NCBI RefSeq assembly: GCF_004122735.1
Contig: NZ_SDIF01000001.1
Location: 111,363 to 175,362 of the forward strand
Origin: Streptomyces sioyaensis
Lineage (GTDB): Bacteria; Actinomycetota; Actinomycetes; Streptomycetales; Streptomycetaceae
Direction: 5' to 3'
DNA: 64,000 nucleotides
The position numbers and the translations under genes are program-made. Of the stretch, positions 44,143 to 52,972 are shown one piece after another. How positions within the stretch are numbered: the first letter of the stretch is position 1; each line of letters opens with the position of its first letter. Under the pieces are notes generated by a model, which saw nothing but the letters and a program-made list of their open reading frames with translations, searched no databases and was not told the DNA's origin.

Positions 44143-44616
44143 ATGACTGTGCGCATGCATACGCCGAATCTGCTGGCGCGCACCGGCACCGTCGCCGCTC
44201 TGACACTCGTCACGCTCGGCGGGACGACCATCACCCCGGGAACCACCGGGGGCGCCGAAGCCGCATCCGTGTCCGCACACGCGCTGCGGGTCGCCGCCTC
44301 CAAGCGGGGCTCCCCGTACCAGTACGGGGCCCAGGGGCCGGACGCCTTCGACTGTTCCGGGCTGACGCTGTACTCGTTCCTGCGCGCCGGCCGGGCCCTG
44401 CCCCGTACCGCCGCCGCGCAGTACAGCCGCACCCGGCATGTCCCGGCCGGCGCCCGGCGACGCGGCGACCTGGTCTTCTTCCATTCGGCCAACGGCATTT
44501 ACCACGTGGGCATCTACGCCGGGAACGGCCGGATGTGGCACGCGCCCAAGGCCGGGAGCACGGTGCGACTGGAGCGGATCTGGAGCCCCGGGGTCTGGTA
44601 CGGGCGGGTGCGCTGA
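44143..44616 (+). CDS. Secreted NlpC/P60 peptidoglycan hydrolase
   Basis: The 157-residue protein has a signal peptide (about 1-41) and a single NlpC/P60 cysteine peptidase domain. The catalytic residues are C71 (FDCSGLTLYSF), H121 (IYHVGIYAG) and H133 (MWHAP). It should cut the D-Glu/diamino-acid bond of the peptidoglycan stem. It has no extra cell-wall-binding domain, so it is a minimal version. AAGGG lies 7 bases upstream of the ATG. The c-di-AMP riboswitch just upstream indicates control by turgor or cell-wall signalling, as for the Rpf and NlpC proteins of other streptomycetes. Confidence 0.93.
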   Translation: MTVRMHTPNLLARTGTVAALTLVTLGGTTITPGTTGGAEAASVSAHALRVAASKRGSPYQYGAQGPDAFDCSGLTLYSFLRAGRALPRTAAAQYSRTRHVPAGARRRGDLVFFHSANGIYHVGIYAGNGRMWHAPKAGSTVRLERIWSPGVWYGRVR

Positions 44617-44737
44617 CCTGCGCGCTCGTCCTGCAACCCGTCAAGTGCCGGCGGTGGTGGGCCAGGTGGCCGACCCCGGCCGACCGGTCGGGCCGCACCG
44701 TGCCGTTCGTCGGACAAGCGCTGCCTCGCGCCCCGGT

Positions 44738-45952
44738 TCAGACAGCCGGCGCCGTGGCCAGGATCGTGCCGACCGCCGTGTCGATCTGATCGTCCGTCAG
44801 GTCCGCGCGGGCGGTCAGCCGCAGCCGGGAGATCCCGTCGGGTACGGACGGGGGCCGGAAGCAGCCGACGATGAGTCCGGCCGCGCGGCAGTCGGCAGCC
44901 CAGCCGACCGCCGCCTCCGGTGAGGGGGCGCGTACCGAGACCACCGCGGCGTCCGGCCGCACCGCGACCAGGCCCGCCGCGGTGAGCCGGTCGTGCAGCT
45001 TCCGTGCGACCTGCCCGGCCCGGGCGGCGCGCTGGGGTTCACGGCCCAGCAGCCGCAGCGCGGCGAGCGCACCGCCGGCCGCCGCCGGGGCGAGACCGGT
45101 GTCGAAGATGAACGACCGGGCGGTGTTGACCAGGTGCTCGATGACCCGGGCCGGGCCGAGCACCGCACCGCCCTGGGAGCCCAGCGACTTGGAGAGCGTC
45201 ACGGTGGTCACCACATCGGCGTCGCCGGCGAGCCCGGCCGCCCACAGCGCGCCGCGACCGCCCTCGCCGAGGACGCCCAGGCCGTGTGCGTCATCGACGA
45301 GCAGTGCGGCGGCCCGCGTTCGGCAGACCTCGGCGAGGGCGGGGAGCGGGGCGGCGTCGCCGTCGACCGAGAACACCGAGTCGGTCACGGCGAGCGCCCG
45401 GCCGTCATGACCGCTCAGCGCGGCGCCTACGGCCTGGGGATCGGCGTGCGGGACCACTTCGGTGCGGGCCCGGGAGAGCCGGCAGCCGTCGATGAGGGAG
45501 GCGTGGTTGCCCGCGTCGGAGACGACCAGGGTGCCGGCGGCGGTGAGCGCGGTGACCGCGGCGAGATTGGCGGTATAACCGGACGACAGCACCAAAGCGG
45601 CCTCGAAGCCGCAGAAGGCGGCGAGTTCCGACTCCAGCCGGGCATGCAGTTCGGTGCTGCCGGTCACCAGCCGGGAGCCGGTGGCTCCCGCGCCCCAGCG
45701 GTGTGCGGCAGCCGCCGCGCCACGGGTGACCTCGGGATGCCGGGCGAGTCCGAGGTAGTCGTTGCCGGCCAGGTCGAGCAGCGGGTGGTCGGCCGGGCGG
45801 GGACGCAGGGTGCGGGTGAGTCCGGCGCGCCGGCGCGCGTCGCGGGCTTCATCCAGCCAGTCGAAGGCGGCTCCGTGGGGCGGCCGGCGGGGCCCGGCGG
45901 GGGCGGCCGGCGAGCCCTCGCGGAGCAGCGTGGGGGCGGAGTCCTGCGGCAT
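44738..45952 (-). CDS. bioF: 8-amino-7-oxononanoate synthase BioF
   Basis: BioF condenses pimeloyl-ACP (or -CoA) with L-alanine to give 8-amino-7-oxononanoate, the first ring-forming step of biotin synthesis. The 404-residue PLP enzyme has [51 protein letters not shown] and the PLP lysine in [12 protein letters not shown] proline/alanine-rich N-terminal extension of about 30 residues is not conserved. The closely related glycine C-acetyltransferase is less likely given bioB, bioA and bioD next door. It is divergent from bioB across a short shared promoter gap. Confidence 0.94.
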   Translation of the reverse strand: MPQDSAPTLLREGSPAAPAGPRRPPHGAAFDWLDEARDARRRAGLTRTLRPRPADHPLLDLAGNDYLGLARHPEVTRGAAAAAHRWGAGATGSRLVTGSTELHARLESELAAFCGFEAALVLSSGYTANLAAVTALTAAGTLVVSDAGNHASLIDGCRLSRARTEVVPHADPQAVGAALSGHDGRALAVTDSVFSVDGDAAPLPALAEVCRTRAAALLVDDAHGLGVLGEGGRGALWAAGLAGDADVVTTVTLSKSLGSQGGAVLGPARVIEHLVNTARSFIFDTGLAPAAAGGALAALRLLGREPQRAARAGQVARKLHDRLTAAGLVAVRPDAAVVSVRAPSPEAAVGWAADCRAAGLIVGCFRPPSVPDGISRLRLTARADLTDDQIDTAVGTILATAPAV

Positions 45953-45990
45953 CGGCGTCCTTCGTCCGTGGGCCTCGATTGTGGGCTGTT

Positions 45991-46003
45991 GCTAGACGTT
46001 AGC
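45991..46003. promoter_or_regulatory. Short inverted repeat in the bioF/bioB divergent promoter
   Basis: GCTA-N5-TAGC (GCTAGACGTTAGC) lies between the divergent bioF and bioB starts. Its position would suit a biotin repressor, but the symmetry is only 4 bases per arm and the same bases contain possible -10 hexamers. Treat it as a candidate. Confidence 0.3.
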
Positions 46004-46108
46004 GGTCGTTCCGTGGGCCCACAGTGTGGCGATACACACACCTCCATCCTGGGTCGTTGTGGGAATCCTCCTTGGCCGGGGGCGGTGCCGTACGCCAGGA
46101 TCAACGCC

Positions 46109-47269
46109 ATGGACCTGCTGAGCACACTGGTGGACAAGGGACTGCGGCGCGAGTTGCCGACCCGCGAAGAGGCGCTGGCCGTACTGGCGACCTCCGATGA
46201 CGAACTGCTCGATGTCGTGGCCGCGGCCGGAAAGGTGCGCCGCCAGTGGTTCGGGCGGCGGGTCAAACTCAACTATCTCGTCAACCTCAAGTCGGGCCTG
46301 TGCCCCGAGGACTGCTCGTACTGTTCCCAGCGGCTGGGGTCGAAGGCGGAGATCCTCAAGTACACCTGGCTCAAGCCGGATGACGCGTCCAAGGCGGCCG
46401 CGGCAGGGGTCGCCGGCGGCGCCAAGCGGGTCTGTCTGGTGGCCAGCGGCCGCGGCCCCACGGACAAGGACGTGGACCGCGTCTCGGAGACGATCTCCAC
46501 CATCAAGGAGCAGAACGAGGGTATCGAGGTGTGCGCCTGCCTCGGTCTGCTCTCCGAGGGCCAGGCCGACCGGCTGCACGCGGCGGGCGCCGACGCGTAC
46601 AACCACAACCTCAACACCTCGGAAGCCACATACGGCGACATCTGCACCACGCACGACTTCTCGGACCGGGTCTCCACCGTCCAGCAGGCCCAGGCGGCCG
46701 GAATGTCCGCCTGTTCCGGGCTGATCGCCGGGATGGGGGAGAGCGACGCCGATCTCGTCGATGTGGTCTTCGCGCTGCGCGAGCTGGACCCCGACTCCGT
46801 CCCGGTGAACTTCCTGATCCCGTTCGAGGGCACCCCGCTCGGCAAGGAGTGGAACCTCACCCCGCAGCGCGCACTGCGCATTCTGGCGATGGTGCGGTTC
46901 GTCTGCCCGGACATCGAGGTACGGCTGGCCGGCGGCCGCGAGGTGCATCTGCGCAGCATGCAGCCGCTGGCGCTGCACCTGGTCAACTCCATCTTCCTCG
47001 GCGACTATCTGACCAGCGAGGGCCAGGCCGGCAAGGACGATCTGGCGATGATCGCGGACGCCGGCTTCGAGGTCGAGGGCACGGACACCACGACGCTGCC
47101 CGAGCACCGCCGCCCGGGCTGCGGCGGTGCGGACACCGCGGAGTCCGGCTGCTCCGGCGACGACTGCGCGCCCGCCGCCACGATCCCCGCGCCGCCCGAG
47201 GAGACCCGCCGCGACCTGGTCTCGGTGCGTCGCCGGGGCGCCGGTACCGAGCTGCCGCCCAATGCCTGA
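46109..47269 (+). CDS. bioB: Biotin synthase BioB
   Basis: BioB is a radical-SAM enzyme that inserts sulfur into dethiobiotin. The 386-residue protein has the CxxxCxxC cluster motif at C65/C69/C72 ([12 protein letters not shown]), [15 protein letters not shown], and [17 protein letters not shown] with the arginine that ligates the 2Fe-2S sulfur donor. A C-terminal tail of some 50 residues (about 335-386) is extra compared with E. coli BioB and contains three to four cysteines ([20 protein letters not shown]). The end overlaps bioA by 8 bases. The ATG has AGGA upstream. Confidence 0.95.
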   Translation: MDLLSTLVDKGLRRELPTREEALAVLATSDDELLDVVAAAGKVRRQWFGRRVKLNYLVNLKSGLCPEDCSYCSQRLGSKAEILKYTWLKPDDASKAAAAGVAGGAKRVCLVASGRGPTDKDVDRVSETISTIKEQNEGIEVCACLGLLSEGQADRLHAAGADAYNHNLNTSEATYGDICTTHDFSDRVSTVQQAQAAGMSACSGLIAGMGESDADLVDVVFALRELDPDSVPVNFLIPFEGTPLGKEWNLTPQRALRILAMVRFVCPDIEVRLAGGREVHLRSMQPLALHLVNSIFLGDYLTSEGQAGKDDLAMIADAGFEVEGTDTTTLPEHRRPGCGGADTAESGCSGDDCAPAATIPAPPEETRRDLVSVRRRGAGTELPPNA

Positions 47270-48566
47270 GCCGCTCTCCCCCCGCGAACTGCTGGCGCTC
47301 GACCGGCAGCACGTGTGGCATCCGTACGGGCCGATGCCCGGCCGGGCCGCGCCGCTGCTGGTGGAGTCGGCGTCCGGGGTCCGGCTCCGGCTGGCCGAAC
47401 CGGTCGAGGGCCAGGACGAGTTGGTCGACGGCATGTCGTCGTGGTGGTCGGCGGTGCACGGCTACAACCACCCGGTGCTCAACGACGCCGCGCGCGGCCA
47501 GCTGGGGCGGATGAGCCATGTGATGTTCGGCGGGCTCACCCATGAGCCCGCGGTGCGGCTGGCGAAGCGGCTGGTCGACATCACCCCGGAGCCGCTGGAG
47601 CATGTCTTCCTCGCCGACTCCGGTTCGGTGTCGGTCGAGGTCGCGGTGAAGATGTGCCTGCAGTACTGGCGCTCGCTCGGCAAGCCGCGCAAACAGCGGC
47701 TGTTGACCTGGCGGGGCGGCTACCACGGCGACACCTGGCAGCCGATGTCGGTGTGCGATCCGGACGGCGGGATGCATGAGCTGTGGCAGGGGGTGCTGCC
47801 GCGGCAGATCTTCGCGGACGCGCCGCCGGCCGGCTTCGATACCGCGCCGGACGAGGCGTACGCGGCGCAGCTGCACGAGCTGATCGGCCGGCACGCCGAG
47901 GAGCTGGCGGCGGTGATCGTGGAGCCGGTGGTGCAGGGCGCCGGCGGGATGTCGTTCCACTCCCCCGGGTATCTGCGGGTGCTGCGGGAGGCCTGCGACG
48001 CGCACGACGTGCTGCTCGTCTTCGATGAGATCGCGACCGGCTTCGGCCGTACGGGTGCGCTCTTCGCGGCGGAACATGCGGGCATCGCACCGGATGTGAT
48101 GTGTCTTGGCAAGGCGCTGACCGGCGGTTATCTGACCCTGGCGGCAACGCTGTGCACGGCGGCCGTCGCGGACGGCATCTCCCGCGGTGCCCTGCCGGTG
48201 CTCGCGCACGGCCCGACCTTCATGGGCAATCCGCTCGCCGCGGCGGTCGCCGATGCCTCGATCGAACTGCTGCTGTCCCAGGACTGGGCGCGGGAGGTCA
48301 AGCGGATCGAGGCCGGGCTGTGGGAGGGGCTGGCCCCGGCCCGGAGCCAGGCCGGGGTCCGCGAGGTACGGGTCCTGGGCGCGATCGGTGTCGTACAGCT
48401 CGATCACGAGGTGGACATGGCGGCCGCGACCCGGGCGGCCGTCCGGGAGGGCGTGTGGCTGCGCCCGTTCCGGGATCTGATCTACACCATGCCGCCGTAC
48501 ATCACCGGCGACGACGATCTGGCGCGCATCTGCGCCGCGGTGTGCGCGGCGGCCCGCGAGGGCTGA
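47262..48566 (+). CDS. bioA: Adenosylmethionine-8-amino-7-oxononanoate aminotransferase BioA
   Basis: BioA is a PLP aminotransferase that uses SAM as amino donor to make 7,8-diaminononanoate. The 434-residue protein has HVWHPYGPM and [15 protein letters not shown] of the substrate site, [37 protein letters not shown] and the PLP lysine in [10 protein letters not shown]. The ATG lies 8 bases inside the end of bioB, so translation is coupled. It is the second gene of the bioB-bioA-bioD set; a 161-base gap separates it from bioD. Confidence 0.95.
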   Translation: MPEPLSPRELLALDRQHVWHPYGPMPGRAAPLLVESASGVRLRLAEPVEGQDELVDGMSSWWSAVHGYNHPVLNDAARGQLGRMSHVMFGGLTHEPAVRLAKRLVDITPEPLEHVFLADSGSVSVEVAVKMCLQYWRSLGKPRKQRLLTWRGGYHGDTWQPMSVCDPDGGMHELWQGVLPRQIFADAPPAGFDTAPDEAYAAQLHELIGRHAEELAAVIVEPVVQGAGGMSFHSPGYLRVLREACDAHDVLLVFDEIATGFGRTGALFAAEHAGIAPDVMCLGKALTGGYLTLAATLCTAAVADGISRGALPVLAHGPTFMGNPLAAAVADASIELLLSQDWAREVKRIEAGLWEGLAPARSQAGVREVRVLGAIGVVQLDHEVDMAAATRAAVREGVWLRPFRDLIYTMPPYITGDDDLARICAAVCAAAREG

Positions 48567-48727
48567 CGCACGGTCGGCGGTGGCCGGCGGGCCGGGGCGT
48601 CCGGCCGGCCACCGTCCGCTGCACCGCCGGCACGCCGCCGCCGTCGCGGCACACATCGGCACTCTTCACCAGGAACCAATCGCGGCCCTCCCCTGGGGGA
48701 CGGTCCGCGCGGAGTCGGAGGCACACC

Positions 48728-49429
48728 ATGTCAGTGCTGTTCGTGACGGGTACGGGCACGGAGATCGGCAAGACCGTGACCACTGCCGCGATCGCCGCGG
48801 CGGCGCTCGCCCAGGGGCGTTCCGTGGCCGTGCTCAAACCGGCCCAGACCGGTGTCACGGCGCACGAGACGGGCGACGCGGCGGAGGTCGGGCGACTGGC
48901 CGGCCCGGTCACCACCCTGGAACTCGCCCGCTTTCCGGACCCGTTGGCGCCCGCGACGGCCGCACTGCGGGCCGGTCTGCCCCCGGTGCTCCCCCAGGAC
49001 ATCGCCGAGGCCGCCGCGAAACTGGCCGCCTCACACGACCTGGTGCTGGTCGAGGGCGCGGGCGGGCTGCTCGTCCGCTTCGACGGGGACGGCCACACCC
49101 TCGCCGACGCCGCGCGGCTGGCGAAGGCCCCGGTGCTGGTGGTCGCCCAGGCGGGCCTGGGCACCCTCAACGCCACCGCACTGACCGCGCTGGCGCTGCG
49201 CTCGTACGGACTCGACTCCCCCGGCGTCGTCATCGGCAGCTGGCCGGCCGCACCCGACCTGGCGGCCCGCTGCAATCTGACGGACCTCCCGGACGCGGCC
49301 GGCGCCCCGCTCCTCGGCCTGATCCCGGAGAACTCCGGCGCCCTCACTCCGGACGCCTTCCGCGCCGCGGCTCCCAACTGGCTGGCCCCGGCGCTCGGCG
49401 GATCGGACGCGTTCCGAATCCCCTCGTGA
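48728..49429 (+). CDS. bioD: Dethiobiotin synthetase BioD
   Basis: BioD closes the ureido ring of dethiobiotin with CO2 and ATP. The 233-residue P-loop enzyme has VTGTGTEIGKT (K15) at the start, KPAQTGV, the VEGAGGLLVRFD block and VVAQAGLGTLNATALT. GGAGG lies 6 bases before the ATG. The gap after bioA is large enough for its own promoter, yet co-transcription remains likely. A pimeloyl-forming gene is not visible in the window. Confidence 0.95.
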   Translation: MSVLFVTGTGTEIGKTVTTAAIAAAALAQGRSVAVLKPAQTGVTAHETGDAAEVGRLAGPVTTLELARFPDPLAPATAALRAGLPPVLPQDIAEAAAKLAASHDLVLVEGAGGLLVRFDGDGHTLADAARLAKAPVLVVAQAGLGTLNATALTALALRSYGLDSPGVVIGSWPAAPDLAARCNLTDLPDAAGAPLLGLIPENSGALTPDAFRAAAPNWLAPALGGSDAFRIPS

Positions 49430-49583
49430 CGGCCGCGGAAGGCGGAAGACTGACCGGCGGGGCACAGCACCCTCGGCCCGTACGGATGTGCGCACCGCGG
49501 ACCGGGTGACTCCTGGGGACTCCTTGGCCGCCCGTTGGGGAGACTGACGGCAGGAGCGGGCATCGCCGGCGAAGGGGTCCGTC

Positions 49584-50255
49584 ATGTGGCAGCGCAGGAG
49601 AGTTCCGCACGGCACCGTGCATCATCCGGTGTTCGCCCGCTTCTACGCGAGCTGCTGTGGTCCGGCCGTGGATGCGCGGGCGGGGGTGGCCGCGCTCCGC
49701 AAGGAACTGCTGGCGGGCGCCACCGGCCGGGTCATCGAGGTCGGCGCCGGCACCGGGCTGAACTTCGCGCACTATCCGGGGACGGTCTCGGAGGTGGTGG
49801 CGATCGAGCCGGAGCCCACGCTGCGGGAGGTGGCCCGGTCTGCGGCGGCGCGTGCGGAGATGCCGGTGGATCTGGTGCCGGGGGTGGCGGAGGCGCTGCC
49901 GGTCAAGAGCGAAGCGTTCGATACGGCGGTGGCTTCGCTGGTGCTGTGCTCGGTGCGCGAGGTGCCGCGGGCGCTGGCGGAGCTGCGGCGGGTGTTGCGT
50001 CCGGGCGGTGAGCTGCGGTTCTTCGAGCACGGGCGGGCCGCGGGCCGGGGGCTGGCGGCGGTGCAGTGGTCGCTGGACCGGACGATCTGGCCGCTGCTGA
50101 TGGGCGGCTGTCACACCGGCCGGGATCCGCTCGGCGAGGTCCGGGCGGCCGGGTTCGAGGTGGTGCGGGTGCGCCGGCTGACGGTGCCGGAGCACGGGCC
50201 GACGCTGCCGACCTCGCCGGCGGTGCTGGGCCTGGCGCGACGGCCCGCCGACTGA
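49584..50255 (+). CDS. Class I SAM-dependent methyltransferase
   Basis: The 223-residue protein has the SAM-binding glycine motif VIEVGAGTGLNFAHYP (about 50-65), an acidic residue after strand 2 (VVAIEPEP), and LDLVPGVAEALPVKSEAFDTAVA with post-motif LRRVLRPGGELRFFEHG. It resembles the METTL7-like small-molecule or lipid methyltransferases, but the substrate is unknown. AAGGGG precedes the ATG. It has no clear functional link to the biotin genes upstream. Confidence 0.85.
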   Translation: MWQRRRVPHGTVHHPVFARFYASCCGPAVDARAGVAALRKELLAGATGRVIEVGAGTGLNFAHYPGTVSEVVAIEPEPTLREVARSAAARAEMPVDLVPGVAEALPVKSEAFDTAVASLVLCSVREVPRALAELRRVLRPGGELRFFEHGRAAGRGLAAVQWSLDRTIWPLLMGGCHTGRDPLGEVRAAGFEVVRVRRLTVPEHGPTLPTSPAVLGLARRPAD

Positions 50256-50285
50256 GCGGCCGCGCGGCCGAAGCGACCAGGGCGG

Positions 50286-50657
50286 TCAGACGGTCCAGGC
50301 GCGCAGCGCGTCCGCGATGGCGCAGACGTCGGCCGTACCGTCCTTGACGAGGCGGGCGAGGTCGCGGACCTGCTCCGGGGAGGTGGCGATCTTCAGTCCG
50401 CTGGCGACGAGATAGCCGTAGGCGACAGCGGTCGCGAACATCGCATTCGACCCCTCCAACGCCGGTACGCGAAGCAGGAGTTGGAGCAGCGCGGCGGCAC
50501 GGTCCTGGGCGTCGGCGTAGACGGGCACACCGAATATCTCGGCTTCGTGGCGGCTGACGGCGGCCACCAGGGCGCCCCAGTCGGTGACCTGGGGGTCTCC
50601 GGGGGTGTGCTGTTCGGCGATCAGAAGGAGCCAGGCGAGGTCGATACGCAGTGTCAC
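50286..50657 (-). CDS. Fic/Doc-like toxin component with a degenerate active site
   Basis: The 123-residue protein is of the type often called Fic-family toxin in Streptomyces: DLAWLLLIAEQHTPGDPQVTDWGAL, VSRHEAEIFGVPVYADAQDRAAALLQLLLRVPALEGSNAMFATAVAYGYLVASG. The helical order matches Doc. The catalytic Fic motif HxFx(D/E)GNxR should fall at RVPALEGSNAMF, where the histidine and final arginine are absent. AMPylation or kinase activity is therefore doubtful. The GTG overlaps the antitoxin stop by GTGA, the classic antitoxin-first arrangement. Confidence 0.75.
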   Translation of the reverse strand: MTLRIDLAWLLLIAEQHTPGDPQVTDWGALVAAVSRHEAEIFGVPVYADAQDRAAALLQLLLRVPALEGSNAMFATAVAYGYLVASGLKIATSPEQVRDLARLVKDGTADVCAIADALRAWTV

Positions 50658-50926
50658 GTCGTGCCCGACAGTCCTTCGCGCGGGACGGGGGGCGTGGCGT
50701 CCGGCGCCTCGCGTGGTTCCCGGCCGAATTCCTCGGCGAAGACACGCTCGTACTGCTTCATGAAGTCGGAGGCCGCTTCCACGAAGGTCTGGCCGACCTC
50801 GCCGGCGTCCTTCAGAACGAGTTCCTCGATGTAGCGGTTCATGCTCACCCCCCGCTGCAGAGCGCGCTCCCGCGCCGCTTCGGCAGTGGCCTCGTCCACC
50901 CGGACGTTCAACTGTGTCTTCGCCAC
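50654..50926 (-). CDS. Ribbon-helix-helix antitoxin partner
   Basis: The 90-residue protein starts MAKTQLNVRVDEATAEAARERALQRGVSMNRYIEELVL, a ribbon-helix-helix DNA-binding fold of the CopG/Arc type. Its second half (EVGQTFVEAASDFMKQYERVFAEEFG) is likely the toxin-binding arm. It precedes and overlaps the Fic-like gene, so the two form one toxin-antitoxin operon that it probably autoregulates. A -10-like region or operator was not identified. Confidence 0.82.
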   Translation of the reverse strand: MAKTQLNVRVDEATAEAARERALQRGVSMNRYIEELVLKDAGEVGQTFVEAASDFMKQYERVFAEEFGREPREAPDATPPVPREGLSGTT

Positions 50927-51098
50927 CCCTCCAAGCTAGCGCGCAGGTGCTAGCAGCGGCAAGGAGGAGCGCGGCGGCGGACCCGGCGCGTGGTGCCGCG
51001 CGCCGGGCCGGGGGCCGGGTGCCGGGGCCCGGGGCCGCGCGCGGCGGCATCCGGACGGCGCGGCACCCGGCGGACGGCCCGGCGCCCTGCGCTCGGCC

Positions 51099-51740
51099 TT
51101 ACTTGTAGCCGAAGTCCTGGGTCCAGTACGCCCGGAGCTTTCCGCCCAGGGCGACACCTATACCGGTGGCCTTCGAGTGGCAGGCAAGGATGTTGGCGCG
51201 GTGGCCGGGGCTGTGCATCCAGGCGTCGAAGGCTCCCTTCGGCGTGGTCGGCCAGGCATCGATGTTCTCCGCCGAGGTGTCGTGGTAGCCCTGTGCCTCC
51301 ATGCGTTCCTTGGGGCCCTTGCCGTTGGGGGCGGTGTGCGCATAGAAGCCGTGCGCGGCCATGTCCTGACTGTGCAGCCGGGCCGCCTTGTCCAGGCGGG
51401 GGTCGCGGTGCAGGGGCGCACAACCGTGCTCGGTCCGCGCCTTGTTGACCAGCCGGTTGATTTCCGCCTCGTAGCGCTCGACCTTGCCGGCGGCCTGCCG
51501 GGAGGCGGTCGGCGTGCCGGCCGGAGCGGACGGCCGGGCGCTCGGGGCGGCCGTGGGTGAGGCGGTGTGCGCGGACGGCGGGAAGGCCTCACCCGCCTTC
51601 GCGTTGTCCTGGGAGTTGAACACCGCCAGCGATCCGGCGACAACGCCCACCGAGGCGACGAGGCCGATCGGGATCATCCTGACCCTGCGCCGGTGCGCAC
51701 CGCGCGCCTCACGCTTCGGCGAGGTAAATTTCACGTTCAA
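51099..51740 (-). CDS. Secreted CAP/SCP-domain protein
   Basis: The 213-residue protein has an N-terminal signal anchor (about 20-42, VRMIPIGLVASVGVVAGSLAVF), a Ser/Pro/Ala/Thr linker (about 50-85) and a CAP (cysteine-rich secretory protein/SCP) domain (about 88-213): EINRLVNKARTEHGC, LHSQDMAAHGFYAHTAPNG, YHDTSAENIDAW and WMHSPGHRANILACHSKATGIGV, with the histidine pair of the family cavity. Function in bacteria is unclear; some bind lipids or divalent metals. A TTG start has GGAG 9 bases upstream; a GTG two codons later is the alternative. Confidence 0.88.
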   Translation of the reverse strand: MNVKFTSPKREARGAHRRRVRMIPIGLVASVGVVAGSLAVFNSQDNAKAGEAFPPSAHTASPTAAPSARPSAPAGTPTASRQAAGKVERYEAEINRLVNKARTEHGCAPLHRDPRLDKAARLHSQDMAAHGFYAHTAPNGKGPKERMEAQGYHDTSAENIDAWPTTPKGAFDAWMHSPGHRANILACHSKATGIGVALGGKLRAYWTQDFGYK

Positions 51741-52290
51741 TTAAATCGTCTCCATGGGGGATACCCGGAAGAGGAGGCTCAGAAGCCTGAAAAGCCCTGC
51801 CCACTACCCATAGGCATGGCCGGTGAACCGAACCGCCTTTCCGAGAGCAGAGCCACCGTAACAAAGCAATCGGCAATCGATTCCGCGAATGACGAGCCAC
51901 CCACGGCCCGCCATGGGCGTAATAGGCAACATGCCCGTTTTTCTCCGACCTTTAAAAGCAAGACCTCCCTTTCACCCGTCTCACAGCGCGCCGCCAGGGC
52001 CCTGAAGTGCACCTTCTCTCGAACTGGTGCGACGACAGCAGGTACGATCGACCCGCCTTGCTGGAAAAGTCGTCAATAAAGCTTCCGGAAAGTCGCCCGC
52101 ACAGGCGCCGGATTTCCATGAGCCGATGCCCCTTTCCGGAGAAATACCCGGGACGTCGCTCGCGTTTCCCCCGACAGGGAAAGGAGAATTCGGGCCAGCC
52201 ACAGAAAATATACGGCTGCACGGAGACGGCGGACCCGCGGCGCCCGAAAAGGCTTCGACACCGCACATCCCCCGGTGATGGGATCCGGTC
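51741..52290. other. Gap with no recognisable gene
   Basis: This 550-base stretch is distinctly less GC-rich than its neighbours and holds the promoters and leaders of the leftward CAP-domain gene and the rightward acetyltransferase gene. I compared it by eye with the known Streptomyces riboswitch types, including the c-di-AMP class, and found no match. Open frames here lack family similarity. Confidence 0.5.
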
Positions 52291-52716
52291 ATGAATGATC
52301 TACACGTCCGGGCCGGGACGCCGGCCGATCTCGATGCCGTACTGGCCTTCTGGAAGGACGCCGCGGAGGGGACCAGCATCAGCGATGACGGCGATGGCGT
52401 GGCACGGTTGGTTGCCCGCGACCCCGAGTCGCTCCTGCTGGCCGAACTGGACGGCACATTGGTGGGCACGGTGATCGCCGGCTTCGACGGCTGGCGCTGT
52501 CACCTCTACCGGCTGGCCGTGCACCCCGCGTACCGCAGGCAGGGCATCGGCGGCACGCTGCTGGCGACCGCCGAGGAACGGTTCCGCGCACTGGGCGGGA
52601 GGCGCGGTGACGCGATGGTGCTGGACCGCAACGAGTCGGCGCACCATGCCTGGCGCGCGGCGGGGTACGCCCCCGAGCCGCAGTGGAGCCGCTGGGTCAA
52701 GCACCTCGTCGACTGA
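52291..52716 (+). CDS. GNAT-family N-acetyltransferase
   Basis: The 141-residue protein is a single GNAT domain with VRAGTPADLDAVLAFWKDA at the start, LYRLAVHPAYRRQGIGGTLLATAEERF as the acetyl-CoA-binding motif A (RRQGIG), and VLDRNESAHHAWRAAGYAPEPQWSRWVK in the C-terminal part. It resembles YpeA-type acetyltransferases. The substrate is unknown. The start has only a weak ribosome binding site (GGGATCCGGTC), so a slightly different start is possible. Confidence 0.88.
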   Translation: MNDLHVRAGTPADLDAVLAFWKDAAEGTSISDDGDGVARLVARDPESLLLAELDGTLVGTVIAGFDGWRCHLYRLAVHPAYRRQGIGGTLLATAEERFRALGGRRGDAMVLDRNESAHHAWRAAGYAPEPQWSRWVKHLVD

Positions 52717-52894
52717 CGCACACGACTGACCACGCGTAGGCGACCGACCGCACCCGCCGACGAACGAGGAGGGCTCACCCCGGGGGACCCGCACCCGGGG
52801 GCGGGCCACCCCCTCCCTCGCGACTTTGCTGATCCTTTACCATGGAGGCTCCACCGACCCGGCGAAAGGTGTGTGAGCGTCCAGCCATGGGCGA

Positions 52895-52951
52895 ACCTCC
52901 CAGTTGTCGAGCTACCTCCCGACATAGCGCGAACCTCCCGATCCTGCTCGA
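52895..52951 (+). repeat. Three 19-base direct repeats beginning ACCTCCC in the CNNM gene leader
   Basis: ACCTCCC occurs at 52895, 52914 and 52933, exactly 19 bases apart. The units share ACCTCCCG and a C-G-rich end; units two and three are ACCTCCCGACATAGCGCGA and ACCTCCCGATCCTGCTCGA. The sequence is complementary to the GGAGG ribosome binding site of the next gene at 52961-52965, 22 bases after the last unit starts its end. Confidence 0.7.
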
Positions 52952-52972
52952 TCATGGGACGGAGGTGACTCG

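Noticed and set aside
45953..46108. A BioQ-type operator in the bioF/bioB gap
   Set aside because: Only a four-base-arm repeat was seen and I am not sure of the Streptomyces BioQ consensus, so no regulator is named.
51741..52290. A second c-di-AMP riboswitch in front of the CAP-domain gene
   Set aside because: None of the conserved blocks (TTGGGGTGAA, GAACCCGACAG) is present on either strand.
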